Source: Torymus aiolomorphi (lineage: Eukaryota > Arthropoda > Insecta > Hymenoptera > Torymidae). Taken from it: a stretch of 64,000 nt of DNA. Within the stretch, counting starts at the first letter, position 1. Each line of letters opens with the position of its first letter. Where the stretch lies: assembly GCA_036365515.1 (NCBI GenBank), contig CM070876.1, forward strand, positions 133,689,394-133,753,393. Direction: 5' to 3'. Positions 27,709-41,310 of the stretch are shown here, piece after piece. Under the pieces are notes generated by a model. It was not told where the DNA came from, made no database searches, and worked only from the letters and a program-made list of their open reading frames with translations. The translations under genes and the position numbers were made by a program.

Positions 27709-28775
27709 ATGCCTGACTATGCTGCTAATGAAATAGTTGACATTCTTCTTATTTTAGGAGAATGTCGACGAAACTATCGAGAGGCAAGCAGATTGTATCG
27801 TGCTCGATTCCCTCAACGACAACATCCTGATCATACGGTAATACGTGACACTGAGCTGCGCGGTCGACAAGGAAACTTCTTTCGAAGAAAGAGGACACTG
27901 AATGAACATGATTATGAAAATAATCCTCGCTTTCTTGCTGTTCTAGCCATGGTGCATTTGAATGTTCATGCCAGTTTACGTGAAATAGAGTTAACAATAG
28001 GTATTCCAAGATCTACGGCCAGTAGATATTTACGATATGCGCGTTACCATCCTTACCACATTACAGTAAATCAAGCTTTAACTGGGGAAGATCATCGACT
28101 GAGAATAAGATTTTGCCAATGAACAACACAACAAATTACTGATGATGAAAATTTCTTCAACAATGTTCTTTTTAGCGACGAGGCTACATTTGAGAGTACT
28201 GGTATGTTGAATCGCCATAATTGCCACTACTGGTCTCCTGTTGATCCTCATGGGATGAGAGAAATTGATCATCAGCATCGCTGGAGTGTAACGGTATGGT
28301 GTGGCATTATTAACGGATATCTAATTGGACCCTAATTTTTGAAGGTAACATAACTCAACATACTTATTTACAGTTGCTCAGAGAGGAGCTGCCACTTTTT
28401 TTAGAAAACGTTGATCTCCACACAAGGGCCAGAATGTGGCTACAACAAGATGGCGCTCCCCCACATTATGCGAGAATTATCAGAGATTTTCTTAATCAAA
28501 GGTTCAACAATCAATGGATTGGTAGAGGAAGTTCCGTAGAATCGCCTCCAAGATCTCCAGATCTGATATCTCCAGATTTTTATTTATGGGGCTACCTAAA
28601 AAATACAGTCTACCGCAACAGGCCAACTACAAGAGGTGACATGATTCAAAGGATTACACAAATCTGCTTAAGTATTCCACGTCAAGTATTAATAAATACT
28701 ATTAGAAACTTTCAAAGAACAATAGAATGCTGTCAACAAGTAAATGGTGCAACTTTTGAGCATCTTCTTCAGTAA
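27709..28775 (+). pseudogene. DDE transposase, DUF4817 type (copy 1)
   Basis: Starts MPDYAANEIVDILLILGECR, an N-terminal helix-turn-helix of the DUF4817 type, then RARFPQRQHPDHTVIR. A second HTH-like segment (IPRSTASRYLRYARYHPYHI) follows. The catalytic core has LFSDEATF, QQDGAPPHY and SPDLISPDFYLWG; by my count 41 residues separate the last two Asp. The end is GATFEHLLQ. Two breaks: an in-frame TGA at 28120-28122 where copy 2 reads Leu (FCQLATQQ), and a small deletion near 28335 that shifts frame (copy 2 reads PYFFEGH). All three catalytic Asp are present. The start was chosen because copies 1 and 2 align from this Met. Confidence 0.85.
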
Positions 28776-28849
28776 ATGGTGACTGAAACAGTGGGATACT
28801 ATGACTAAATACGCATATGAACGTGGAATTTTTCAATCTATTTTTAATT

Positions 28850-29085
28850 GTCCGGAACATCTCCGACCTTGCCTTAATTGGCCGGGCCATCTCCGACCTT
28901 ATCTTAACTGGCAAAGTTATCTCCGACCATGCCTTAACTGGCCGAGTCATGTCCGACCTTGCCTCAACTAGCCGGGTTATCTCCGACCTTGCCTTAACTG
29001 GCCGGGTTATCCTCGACCTTTCCTTAACTGGCCGAGTTATCTCCGACCATGCCTTAATTGGCAGGGTTATCTCCGACCTCAAAAA
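28850..29085. repeat. 30-bp minisatellite inside Tc-like element 1
   Basis: About eight units of TTATCTCCGACCTTGCCTTA then ACTGGCCGGG. Tc-like element 2 has about four units at 46862-46990, so copy number varies between insertions. Open frames on both strands here are by-products of the 30-bp period. Confidence 0.9.
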
Positions 29086-29912
29086 ATCGATCTGACCTTC
29101 AAATGACTTTGACCATGACCCTGAGATCAAGGATGAAGGTCATTTGAAGGTAAAATCTCTTTTTTCGAATGGGAACACCCACTTTTGACCTCGTAAATGG
29201 AAAGAGCGGAGAATTTTACGTTCAGATATGATCTTGGGTCTTGGTCATGGTCAAGGTCATGGTAAAAATCTAAATCAGTCAATGCATCCGTACATTCCGA
29301 AAACTTTGCAAACTAGAAAAAGACATTAAATACAAAATTTTTACGAATCGCAGGGGGCCAACTGATGGTGATCTTGACCATGACCTTGATCCAAGGTTAT
29401 ATCTGAACGTAGAATTTCCCGTTCTTTCCATTTACGAGGTCGAAAGTGGGAGTTCCCATTTGAAAAAATCAATTTGACCTTCAAATGATCTTCATCCTTG
29501 ACCTCAAGGTCATGGTCAAGGTCACTATCAGTTAGCCCCCTCCAAACTATACAAATTTTGTATTTAATGTTTTTTTCTAGTTTGCAAAGTTTTCGGGATG
29601 TACGGATGCATTGATTGATTTAGATCTTCACCATGACCTTGACCATGACCTTGACCATGACCTTGACCCAAGGTCATATCTGAACGTAAAATTCTCCGCT
29701 CTTTCCATTTACGAGGTCAAAATTGGGAGTTCCCATTTGAAAAAATCGATGTGACCTTCAAATGACCTTCATCCTTGACCTCAAGGTCGTGGTCAAGATC
29801 GCCGTCATTTGGCCCCCTTCGAACCCTGCAACTTTTGTATAGAAAGTTTTTTTCCATCTCCCTTACTTTTCGAGATATTTGCGTGTTCTGTTTAAAATGA
29901 GACACGGTGTAT

Positions 29913-30060
<148 letters not shown>

Positions 30061-30099
30061 ATATATTTATCTTACTATACTATATAGTTGTAAGCTCAA

Positions 30100-30310
30100 T
30101 TATGATGCTAGCCCTCCGCGTCCCTCAGCGTCCCTCCGCATCCCTTCGCGTCCCTCCGCGTCTCTCCACATTGTCCCTCCGTATTGAAAATTACAAAATG
30201 AAAACTATCCCCCCGCGATCCTCCGCATCCCTCCGCATTGTCCCCCAACACCTCCCTCCGCGTTGTCCGTCTGCAAAATGAAAACTATCCCCGCGCGTTC
30301 CTCCGTGTCC
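30100..30310. repeat. C-rich ~10-bp minisatellite
   Basis: Degenerate repeats of CGTCCCTCCG and CATCCCTCCG. Confidence 0.8.
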
Positions 30311-31180
30311 TTTCGCGTCTATGTGACTTAAATAAAACTTGATTGACTAAGTACGAAAAAAAGTATTGTATTTTTTCATATTATTAGAAGGGAGATTTTT
30401 TTTTAACGAAGTCTTCGTTATAACGGGCGAATAAAAAGCCTGTATCTGTTGATTAATTTTTCTTTTATTTTTGCTTAAGGTGGATAGATACCTCTCAGCG
30501 TGCGGGGAAGCAGGAAGGTTTCCCCTCGCACCGCGCGGGCCGCTCCGCTCATCGCGCACACACTTTTGCAGCCAACGAACTCAATCGTTTGTTTACATTT
30601 TGCCTCTGTACTCAGTATCGAAGTCTATAAACGTACGAATCGACTTCGTACAAACATTCTCCTGTATATTTGCTATATTGCGAATAGTTTTTTGGATCAT
30701 TCTTATATTTTGTAAAGAATCGCATCCTAAGTGTTTTGTGTTTTAGCAAAGGTACTTCCATAAGAACCCGTGTATAAGAGTTGAACTTTTAAGTTCAATA
30801 ATTTCATAACCGAGTTGACAAACGATCTGAAAATCCCTACACTTATAGAAAATCAATCAAAGAACAACATATTATATTTTTGGAATGATCTTATTCATTT
30901 TGGTATCGAACCTCCTTAAGTAGTGAATATTTTCACTTGCAACATTTAAATGTGAACTCGCGCTATATTCTGCGAGGGCACTGCGAAGGAACCGCAGACG
31001 TTCAAAAAAGTAGCAGGAGTTCCAGAAACATCAAATCGACGGCGCGTTGCCATCTACAGGAACGCTTTGCCCTAGGCATAAACAATATTAAATTCGTTAT
31101 ATGTTCGTGTGGACTGTTAACGGTACAGTGTCCTCTTGACATAACCCAATTAGTAAGGAACTATTCGAAGATATGTTTAC
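30311..31180. other. No gene recognised
   Basis: Contains GAAGTCTTCGTTATAACGGG near 30409, a short palindrome, and otherwise unassigned sequence. The 91-residue ORF at 30471 shows no domain. Confidence 0.45.
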
Positions 31181-31185
31181 AAAAT

Positions 31186-33117
31186 TAAATGCAGATTAAA
31201 AATTTATTTTCAAACAACTTATAAAAAATATAAATAAACTCCATTTTATAGATGGTCCTGGAGGTTCGGGTAAAACATTTGTATATAAAACTTTAATTTA
31301 TTATTTTCGATCAAAGGGAAAAAATAAAGCGTCTATTCTCTTACCCAAAGGAATGACTACTCATAGAACCTTTAGATTGCCATTAGATTTAAACAGTATT
31401 GAAAATATTGTTTTTTAAATTAGAATCAGATAAAAAGAAATTAAGAGAAATTGAAATTATAATCTGGGATGAAGCATCTATGATACCCAAAAATGCTTTA
31501 GAAATTATTGACAGATCTTTAAGCGATTTATGTACAAACGATTTATCTTTTGGGGGAAAATTAATAATTTTAGGAGGTGATTTTCACAAATACTCCCAGT
31601 AATGAAACATGGATTTGAATCTCTATAATTGAAGACACTATTACATATTTTGAACTTTGGCCTTTATTTAAAATTTTCAAATTAAAACACAATATTCGTT
31701 CTCAGAATAATGAATTCTCGAAATTATTATTACAAATTGGAGACGGTAATATAAATCCTTTTATAATACCTAATAATTGGAGAACTAACGATGTTTACTT
31801 ACAAATTTATAAAAATATTAATAAAATAAATGATTATGATCGTGTTATTTTAGCACCTCATAATGAAGACATTAAATGTTTGAATGAAAAAATTTTAATG
31901 TTATTAAATGGTGATAAAAAGACTTATTATAGTACAGATTATGCGACTCATACAGGTAATTTTTCATTGAGGGTGTAATAGAAATGGATTCGTACACCAT
32001 AGATCCTTTCGAGCATCATAAATTTATTGATACACCGACGTTTCGGGAGTATAATTAACTCCCCTTATCAAGGCTAAACACAATGAACATACAAAAAATA
32101 TTAAACATAACGGAAATTATAAAATTTTTGTCACATTACAGAAAAAACGGAAAAAAACCTTTTCTCCTTACCATTCGAGGTGGTATATCAATTTACAAAT
32201 TTATAAAGCGGCCATTGCGTGGACTCCGCGTGTCAAACAGTTTATCTTTTTATAATAAGTTTTTTGTAAGACGCCAACATTTGTAAAGCAATACTTGTAT
32301 AATGAGAAACTGTTTGACACGAGGAGTCCACGCAATGGCCGCTTTATAAATTTGTAAATTGATATACCACCTCGAATGGTAAGGAAGAAAGGTTTTTTTC
32401 CGTTTTTTCTGTAATGTGACAAAAATTTTATAATTTCCTTTATGTTTAATATTTTTTGTATGTTCATTGTGTTTAGCCTTGATAAGGGGAGTTAATTATA
32501 CTCCCGAAACGTCGGTGTATCAATAAATTTATGATGCTCAAAAGGATCTATGGTGTACGAATCCATTTCTATTACACCCTCAATAAAAAATTATCATTGA
32601 ACGCGAGCAGCTTGGGAGAGCAATAACCTTTTGACTCATAAAGGTGTTGATCAAAGTGATGACAACATTCATCTACTTTTTCCTATAGAAATATTAAATA
32701 ATATTTATGAAGGTTTGCCACCTCATAAATTAGATTTAAAGGTTAATGCTATTGTTATGTTAATTAGAAATTAGAGTATACACGAAGGTTTGTATAACGG
32801 TACTAAACTTAAAATAACCAAATTATTTAAATATAATATTGAAGTGGAAATATTAACAGGAGAAAAAGTAGGTAATCGAGTTTTTATTCCTAGAATTACA
32901 TTAAATACAGGAGAATCTTCTTCATTACCTTTTATTCTTTATAGAAAACAGTTTCCATTAACATTATTAGTTTGCATGACCATTAATAAATCTCAGGGAC
33001 AAAGTTTTGATTATGTAAGGTTATACATTAAAAGGCAATTATTCTCGCACGGTCAATTATATGTTGCTTTATCAAGGTGTAGAAATCTAGATAAATATAT
33101 ATATTATACATTTCTCT

Positions 33118-33119
<2 letters not shown>
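31186..33119 (+). pseudogene. Helitron PIF1-type helicase, interrupted
   Basis: Walker A is DGPGGSGKTF (31251-31280), Walker B is IIWDEASMIPKNALEI (near 31460), then LGGDFH, LAPHNEDIKCLNEK and, after an insertion at 31957-32596, EQLGRAI, NIYEGLPPHKLDLKVNAIVM, GLYNGTKLKITKL, LTLLVCMTINKSQGQSFDYV and GQLYVALSRCRNLDKYIYY with a stop at 33117-33119. These are the SF1 helicase motifs of the Helitron Rep/Hel protein, which unwinds DNA during rolling-circle transposition. Breaks: a shift at the T-run near 31413, a stop in the LGGDFH segment, and a TAG at 32772-32774. No Rep (HUH) domain is visible upstream, so only the helicase part remains. Confidence 0.85.
31957..32596. mobile_element. Fold-back element with ~300-bp arms, inserted in helicase
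   Basis: The left arm starts TTGAGGGTGTAATAGAAATG at about 31967; its complement ends near 32584. Both arms contain a GGGAG/CTCCC stem-loop beside GAAACGTCGG, the motif shared with the fold-back at 2.8 kb and the site at 59.3 kb. The loop is at about 32240-32320. It interrupts an otherwise continuous helicase reading, so it inserted later. Confidence 0.85.
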
Positions 33120-33668
<549 letters not shown>

Positions 33669-33692
33669 CATATATATATATATATATATACA

Positions 33693-33907
33693 TCTAATGC
33701 AGCTTTGGAGGATCTATGTCTGCATGGATTCGATACTTTGAGGATTTTTCGGACTTTTCAGGACATCCTCAAAATTCCTTCGGTATGAAACGGTACTTTT
33801 GAGGATTTATATTAATACCTTCAACGCAGAGAGGGAGTTATTTCTTTAGTTAAGCATATACGAAATCTGGAGAAAAAACTATAGATCCTCAAAAGTACCG
33901 GTTTCCG

Positions 33908-33909
<2 letters not shown>
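33693..33909 (+). mobile_element. Word element C
   Basis: Word GGTACTTTTGAGGAT (diverged at 33701 and 33733, full at 33792); palindromic version around GGACATCCTC at 33751-33776; exact inverted copy at 33884-33898 (15 of 15). Core GTTATTTCTTTAGTTA at 33837. (TA)n on both sides. Confidence 0.8.
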
Positions 33910-33977
<68 letters not shown>

Positions 33978-33979
<2 letters not shown>

Positions 33980-34217
33980 TAACTATGGAAATTGGTATAT
34001 TTGAAGAGATATCAACGTATAGATCGGTACTTTTGAAGAGATGTCGGCATTTTGAAGAGACTCCTCAAATTTCTCAAAGCAAGAATCGCGATTTTTGAGG
34101 AGAAATCTATACCCCCTTTTCCCAGAGTCGGTAACCTGAGGGTCATTATTTCTTTAGTCATATTGTCCGAACTCTGAGCGAAAGGTTCACATCTCCTCAA
34201 AAGTACCAATTTACAAT
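33978..34217 (+). mobile_element. Word element D
   Basis: Word GGTACTTTTGAAGAGATG at 34026, variants at 33994 and 34088; palindromic version at 34046-34073; inverted copy at 34189-34206. Core GGGTCATTATTTCTTTAGTC at 34140. (TA)n on both sides, then (AC)n. Nearly identical to element I at 49446. Confidence 0.8.
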
Positions 34218-34218
34218 C

Positions 34219-34311
<93 letters not shown>

Positions 34312-34322
34312 CACACACACAA
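34218..34322. repeat. (AT)n then (AC)n microsatellite
   Basis: Short AT tract leading into about 90 bp of AC. Confidence 0.95.
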
Positions 34323-35810
34323 AATAATTTAGAAAATTCATTAGGAATTATATAAGTAAATATGTGTATATATTGCATATATTTATTAAATATGTTCATT
34401 TATATTCAAAAACCAAATTTCTCACTATAAAATATACGCAATAACAGTATAAAATAAAGGAGAAATTATTTGAATGATATTAAGAGATTTTAATGATTAG
34501 CTAAATGAAAATGGTATATAAAATTTAATTAAGTTTCGATTTGATCCATATAAAAATACAAATAAAATCAAAGAAACGATTTTTAAATCAAAAAGAGTAG
34601 GGGTACCCCTCGTAGTGTGTGTGTGCGTGCGTAAGTGCGTATGTATATTATAACGGGGAATTTCAGTCACGTGGGCAGCAACTAAATACTCTCGATTATA
34701 TTTGATGGATAAATAACTTGAATTGATTTGCTATCTAAGGTAAATACAACGACGTAAATACAACGAAAATAAGTCGTAATGCGGAAGGCATATTGCGACA
34801 TTCTCGGCGCCAGGCACTGGTAATAATCAAATAAAGTGAACAGTGCCTCTGACTATTCGAAAAACCAATTAAGGTTAATTACTTACAAATTTTTAATAGT
34901 TTCTCGGCAGCTCTCGCAAAGAGGAGTGAGTTCAGACGGCAGGAGTCATTCACACGTTCAGACAATCACAATAATAACACAAATAACATTAAAATTATCC
35001 AATATCACATAAATAAATGAAAACAATAGATTATAGGCAAATATAAATGTAAATCTAATGCTTTAATTACTGAATATTCTTATTTAAGAAAAAGCCTATT
35101 TAAGGCCCAGATTGTAATACTATTCTTTGCAACTGTTTTGCCAACAAATTGTCTTTACGCGCTAGCCTCACAGAGGCATTAACATTTATTACAATAGAGT
35201 TTAGAGCGCGGCAATAGTTAGAATTTACATATCTATTTTATTTACAACTTACTTCTTTTGGATTCGCTAATTCACCTTTACAATTTTGATATATCCCGAC
35301 TCATACGTGTGCAGTAAAGATTAACTTAAATAAATCGCGTGACAATATCAAAACGGAATTTACATTAGATATGAAATAACGCTCAGGAATGAAAGCATCC
35401 AAGCGCAAATACTACGGCACGTCCGACGGCAAATGAAGTACGCGCGACAGATGAGCCATAGCAGCAACCTGCTTTATCGGCAATAATTCATTAGTGCGCG
35501 GCACTGCTATTTACGACTAGTGTAGAGGAACTTTTAAGTTCTAAGTGATACACCAGAAAATCATGGAATGTAAATCAACTAGATGGTCCCGATGAATAAG
35601 CAAGCTTCTCATACGACAAAGTTTTAAAAACGCGAAAATTCCATATAATTTCAACTGAAATAATTTTGATATAATGGAATTCAAATAATTTGACTAGGCA
35701 AAACTGAAGAGTGCAAAGATGAAAAGGCATCATCTATTTTTGCACTTTGATAAACATTTTGCTGATATTAAAAGAGAGCGAAAAAGCGAAGTTAAATTAT
35801 TAATTTAATT
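34323..35810. other. No gene recognised
   Basis: AT-rich with moderate complexity; no ORF with a domain and no clear repeat boundary found. Confidence 0.45.
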
Positions 35811-36789
35811 AACTTATTCGCCCCTTTCGGAGACTTGCCTTCTTAGCACTCACGAGGCCCATTGTGCTTTACCCCTGGTTTATCACCCACTACCCACCTT
35901 TGCCTTGATCAGTATGATCGCTTTGCATATCAATGTTAGATCAAGTTCCCTTAGATCGTGTGGTTCCAGGAAGAAGAGTCCCCAAACCCTCCGTCTGATT
36001 GCTACCATCACTGAACAGCGACACAGAAGGTGAGCTGAGATCTCCTCCTCTTCCCCACATCTTCTGCACCAATCCGTATTCACGAGACCTAACCTATATA
36101 GGTGGTGTCCGATCTCACAGTGGTCTGACAACCATTCTACCGCAGCTTTTATGCTCCTCCTGGGGAGACTTAGGATCTCCTTACACCAAGCGGTTGGAGC
36201 CTTTTCCCCCAAGAGGTGCATCGCCTGTCTGCAGTTCGTCAAGCGCTGCCATTCCTCTGCCGCCTTCGCAGTTATCCAACTGTTATGTGTCCCTTTCAAC
36301 ACACTCTGCCATTTGTACCCTGTGGTACAGCGCCCCGTATCGAGTCGCCCCCTTTTTGCCAGTTGATCGGCCTTTTCGTTGCCGATTACTGCCGCGTGCC
36401 ATGGTACCCAATATAGAGTGACCCTGTTCACGGAGGATAGCCTATCTAATGCTACCCTGCAGCCCCACGCCTCTTCCGAGCGAAACTCCGCAGCCCCCAC
36501 CGCCCGAAGTCCGCTTGGCTATCCGAGCAGATGGTGATCCGCTTCCCCTCTAACCCGTCCGAGGTCATGGTTTCTGCGCATTCCCTTATTGCTCTTACCT
36601 CTGCCTGGAAAACGGTGACATGCGAGTCCAGCCAAAGAACAAGCTCAGTCTTGCTTCCCTTTAGCCATGCCGCCGCCCCAATACCTACCTCGCTCTTAGA
36701 TCCATTCGTGTACCAGACCAGGCCCTCCTGGTTGCGGGCATCCTCTACAAGGTCTGTCCTTACAGGAATGGTCACCTCAAAGTTCTTGC

Positions 36790-36790
<1 letters not shown>
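35811..36790 (-). pseudogene. Non-LTR retrotransposon RNase H domain and 3' end
   Basis: Minus-strand reading gives YTNGSK, FQAEVRAI, CSDSQA and, after a frameshift near 36495, VNRVTLYWVPWHA then GNEKADQLAKRG, the four RNase H motif regions. The first catalytic Asp (usual YTDGSK) is Asn here. A cysteine/histidine motif (CRRCGEEEEISAHLLCRC) near the C-terminus is typical of RNase H-bearing LINE ORF2 proteins. The stop is at 35883-35885 and a 3' UTR-like segment follows. The reverse transcriptase is missing: upstream sequence is cut at the (CT)n tract of element X2. Dead by frameshift and truncation. Confidence 0.8.
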
Positions 36791-37113
<323 letters not shown>

Positions 37114-37116
<3 letters not shown>

Positions 37117-37868
37117 CCTTTCTATCGAAGTATAAAATAAGGTAAGTATCTAAATTTTTTCTGTATAATCTATAAAATAATAACATTTATGATTTTTTGA
37201 AAGAAATCAAATAAATACTAGTGAAATCGTCCTTTACTTCTTTGAGTCTTATTATATGTAAGAACATTCACATTGTTCACTGCAAATTAAAGAATCGAAA
37301 GTTGTGAAATCAATTATCGATAGTCAAGTAATGCAAACAGCTCTCCGAAACCATCGCTGTGTGACTGTCCTCAGAAATTTATTCAAATTTGTTCATCCTT
37401 CTATACAAAATAAACACAAGAATGTACTGTAGTCAATTTATTATAGTCAAGTACCGACATAAAGCTTTTTGTACCTCGGATGTAAAATTGCATTTTGCGG
37501 CTTCGTTGTAACTTCAAAATTATTCATCCATCAGCATAAATTTCTAATTAACGCCCAAGAGTCGTAATAGCTCACAGTACTTCTACGAAACTCTATAGAA
37601 CCTAGGCACTTTACATACGCTTGGGCGAAAATTATTTCATTTATATAACTATATGTATAACGACTCTTTTTTCTTTCTAAAATTCATAAGAATTTTTGCA
37701 AATATTTACAAAATGTGAAAGCCTATATAAAACAATTACATAGTTACCATCACATTCTATTGAAAAGAATTCTATAACATTACGCATCTTGGGAGGACAA
37801 GAGAGATCTAGAGATGCTCTAGAAAGAGGTGGTCCTGTGATCTTCCATACATACTTAGCGGGCCTGAC
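37114..37868. mobile_element. Element X copy 2, left arm
   Basis: Same order and orientation as 16113-16810 (TTCCCCTTTCT, ATAAAATAAGGTAAGTATCT, ACAGCTCTCCGAAACCATCG, TACATACTTAGCGGGCC). It stops at GGGCCTGAC, where X1 continues CGACGGTTGGTAG. The continuation is found at 53169. Confidence 0.85.
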
Positions 37869-39156
37869 ACACAGTGTTTGCAAAACCTGAAAAAATGGTA
37901 AAAAATTGGCTTCACGCGAAAAACATCTATCAGGTGATCTTTTTAGTACTAAATGGTACTTATACCCTACAGAATAAAATAGGCTACCGCCTTTTTTGAT
38001 ATTGTTTTTGCCCGTTTTTATACAGGGCAAAAAATAAGGAGAAATGGATTAAAAAACAAATTTCTTTCACGCTGCGCTGCTTATTGCTAGTAAAATTGTT
38101 CTTAGAGCTTGTTTTTGTGTAAAAAACGATCAGGAATCGAATGGTTCACTTATATTATCCAAAAAGTTTTGGGAACTGCTTCAAAAATGCATTTTTTCCT
38201 AAAAATATGAATTTTTTTTTTTAATTATTGTAGTTTTTGATACTTATATCATCTTCAGTGATATAAATAATTACACCATTGAAAATCTGAGATTTTTTTA
38301 CGTAAGAATGTGTATTTCAAAATTTTTTTTGCTATGATTTTGGGTTTGAAAATAATTGATAAACTTCATGTATTATCCATAGGCTTAAATCTACGTCATG
38401 ATGATACAATTATTCATAACGCAGTGTACTTTAAGGCTTTTCTATGACTTTTTACAAACGTTTGTATGTAAAATAATGCCAGAAATTGATTGGAAATATA
38501 AGATCTTCGGGTGTTTGAAAAATCAAAGATACCAGTACGGCTATACCAGGTATGCTTGATCGATTGGTGATATCGTCGATTTCATGTGCAGACCAGAAGT
38601 CGTTTTTTTTGACCCAAAGTTTATTATTTTTAATTAAAGTAATCATCGAGAGATAAAGGAGAAGACAGTGATATACAGCCAGTGAGAAACAGGCAGAGAG
38701 AGAAAGAGAGATTCAGAAATATAGAGGAATGAGGATAGACAGAGCTAGTGAAACACAGGTAGAGAGATAATATCATAAAAAGTAAGATAGAGTCAGGAAC
38801 AGAGTGAGAGGAAAAAAATAGATAGAGATAGAGTCAGAAAGTGGATTCTAGGAGTCAGAGGTGACGACACAGACAAAGACAGATGAAATAAGATAATTTT
38901 AAATAAAATAAAATATATTAATGCGCCTATCACAGTACCACAGTTATTGGACGAAAAACTATTTCTTTGGGCATTATAGATTACTAAGTAAAAAATACTA
39001 TGTATTAAAGTAGATGCTTAATTAAAAAATCAAATTTCTTTGGAAAAATAGAAACATAACTAAATTTAACATATTACATTCTAGACTACAATTGATACAT
39101 TTTCCAAATTCGAATTGGTGGTTGACGAGCGGAGCGAGTATGGGCTACCTTCCTAG

Positions 39157-39188
<32 letters not shown>

Positions 39189-39357
39189 CATATAAAAAAT
39201 TTAAATATTGTTTTAGGTATAATCATGTTTCATATTGCAAAATATCGATATATTATATTATTCATAAATAACATTTTGACAATATAGATTTTTTTAACAG
39301 TGAACATAATAATTTTAATTCATTATACTAATCTCTATCGAAAAATGTTAAACATAT

Positions 39358-40858
39358 TTATTCTTCTTCGTCTGTTTCCATTGCAGAAGTATTTTCTTCT
39401 GAATTATTTTCTGTATCTTCTAAAATTAAGTCTCTCATCTCTTTGGTAAGTTTCAGTTTTTTCTTCTTTATAGTTCTATTTAATGTTATAAATGGATCTG
39501 AACTTAGTAATAAGCGGTTAATTGTGTCAGTATTCGTGTTTATCCTGCAGATTTTAAGAAAATTGTTTCATTATATATGTTTTATCACATAAATATAGAT
39601 TTTTAAAAAATATTTCACCTAGATGATTTTCGGGAATGATATTCTCGATATCTCTTTATATCTTTATTGCGGCATTCCTGGGCTTCTTCCGAAAACATCC
39701 CAATTGGGAAAATCATATTTTCAATTATGTGATATCCATGGATTAAAATTACATGCATAGATGGTGGCATTTAATACTACGGATACAGTTGAACAAAACG
39801 ATCAGCGACTTCTTTGCAATATAATTCAAACGCTTTTGTGTCAATTTTTTCTCCAGATGACAAAATTTCCTGTATAACTTTCAACTTCTCGAGTAATACT
39901 TCGTCAAATCCTAGATATAAAAAATTTTGTTTTAAAATAATGTAACATTAAAAACAGTAGAAAATAAATAACGAAAGATACCTGTAATTTTTGCAACAAT
40001 TTTCGTATTTCTGAAAAAAGTTCTGGCAGTATTCCCATCGTTTGTACTACCATATCCTTGTTTTGACAGTCCACCTTTATTCCAAGCTCTTCTTGAAGAA
40101 GCTTTCGAATTTCAGCTCTTCTCTTTGTCATAATTGGCTTTTCAATCTTTGATATCTGCGTAGAGACGAAACACAACAGTATATTGACGATAAAAACAGC
40201 ACTTATAAAACAGTAACGTTCATAGTAATATTAAAGCCCATATAGAATTACATAAATATTAACTTTCACAGTCTTTTATAATTTATTATAAATTATCTCG
40301 CTTCGCTTGGGCGACAAACAATACCCGCGCACAGATGACTCGCTTTACGCACTAGTTGCGTAATGTACTATAAGCGTTCTGCAGTGTTATTTAATAGATC
40401 TTGCCATGGAACTTCAGCAATTGACTCATCAACATATATGTTTTCTGGATACATTTTCTTTTTAGCTGCTAAAATCTGATTTGTATAAAAATATGAGAAA
40501 AAAATAACTGCTGTATAGTTACATTTTTAGAATATCTGAACATTGAAAAAGTATAATAAAAAAATAAAATATATTTTATTTTTCAATTTTCTTACTGTTT
40601 TATATGATGGATATAGATCGTGGTTATGTTCCAGGGCAGACTGCCGAATTTTGTTATAAGAATCTATACTCATATTAGTATTTATCAACAAAGCAACTGC
40701 TTCTTCAGGCGTCATTTTAGACGCCTTTTTTAAGCTATCATCATTATTTTTATCTTCAAAAAGTTCCTTAGATGCATCAAAAATAACATCTAGCGGAATC
40801 TCTTCAATAACTTTTTTCACGGTCTTTTTTTTATTTTTGATCGAAGATATATTACAGC
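39358..40858 (-). pseudogene. Five-exon gene of transposon Z, unknown family
   Basis: Minus-strand exons: about 40858-40596 (MTPEEAVALLINTNMSIDSY then NKIRQSALEHNHDLYPSYKT), 40466-40369 (AKKKMYPENIYVDESIAEVP then WQDLLNNTAERL), 40155-39982 (TNDGNTARTFF, reached by a frame change), 39910-39619 (FDEVLLEKLKVIQEILSSGE; then PSMHVILIHGYHIIENMIFP and SEEAQECRNKDIKRYREYHS), and 39544-39358 (INTNTDTINRLLLSSDPFIT, acidic tail, stop). Splice sites are good GT..AG. I recall this arrangement (TNDGNTAR, IHG, SEEAQ.RNKD.., LLSSDP) from uncharacterised proteins repeated in arthropod and cnidarian genomes; function unknown to me. Broken by TAG and TAA before MPPSMH and by frame conflicts at two junctions. 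No DDE triad recognised. Confidence 0.65.
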
Positions 40859-40859
40859 T

Positions 40860-41310
40860 TTTATAATTCCCAGTAGGACGAAGAAGTGAGAGAGATAGGT
40901 GCGCGCCAGGAGGCCAGCGCAGCCAGGTAATGCGAAGTAAGTCCTTGCCGGGCGAGGTAAGTCCTTGAAAGTCGATCGCTTGCGGCGATCTGCCGCCGTT
41001 GGTGCGAGCCTCCTTTGCGTGTACGTGTGTACAGCCGAGTACGCACGTACTTCGCGCGCGGGCGCACAACCGTGCTTGCGGGTGCCTTCAGCACGCGGTG
41101 TGTAGGTATTGAAGTAATAGCCCCAGGGGCAATAAAGCTAAGTGTTCTTTTATACTTGATCGCGTATCATTTCGCGCATCCCGTCCCATACAACTTCCTG
41201 ATTCGGTGGCTAGATGAGACGGACACCACCAGCCTCCGCGGACGCGAGTATGCTCTACTCGCGTATAGCTGAGCGGCAGGAGCAGCACGTTCGGTGAGAG
41301 AAAGTCTGTA
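40860..41310. promoter_or_regulatory. GC/CpG-rich block 5' of the Z gene
   Basis: A sharp rise in GC content immediately upstream (minus strand) of the Z gene, with ACGCACGTACTTCGCGCGCG. By position it could hold the promoter and first exon of that gene; no TATA or initiator can be assigned. Confidence 0.3.

Larger units (their letters stand above)
25931..29910 (+). mobile_element. Tc1/mariner-like element 1 (DUF4817 type), decayed
   Basis: The left end ACCGGGTGTCCCATTTTAAA at 25931 is matched by a diverged complement ending near 29910. Subterminal regions are packed with AGGTCA/TGACCT half-sites and copies of a CGTAAATGGAAAGAGCGG block. The transposase pseudogene lies at 27709-28775 and a 30-bp minisatellite follows it. 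The right end abuts an (AC)n tract. Same family as elements at 46.05-49.13 kb and, more distantly, 55.16-58.82 kb. Confidence 0.8.

Noticed and set aside
28702..29130. 142-residue minus-strand ORF with RPVKARSEIT repeats
   Set aside because: Translation of a 30-bp minisatellite; the opposite strand is equally open.
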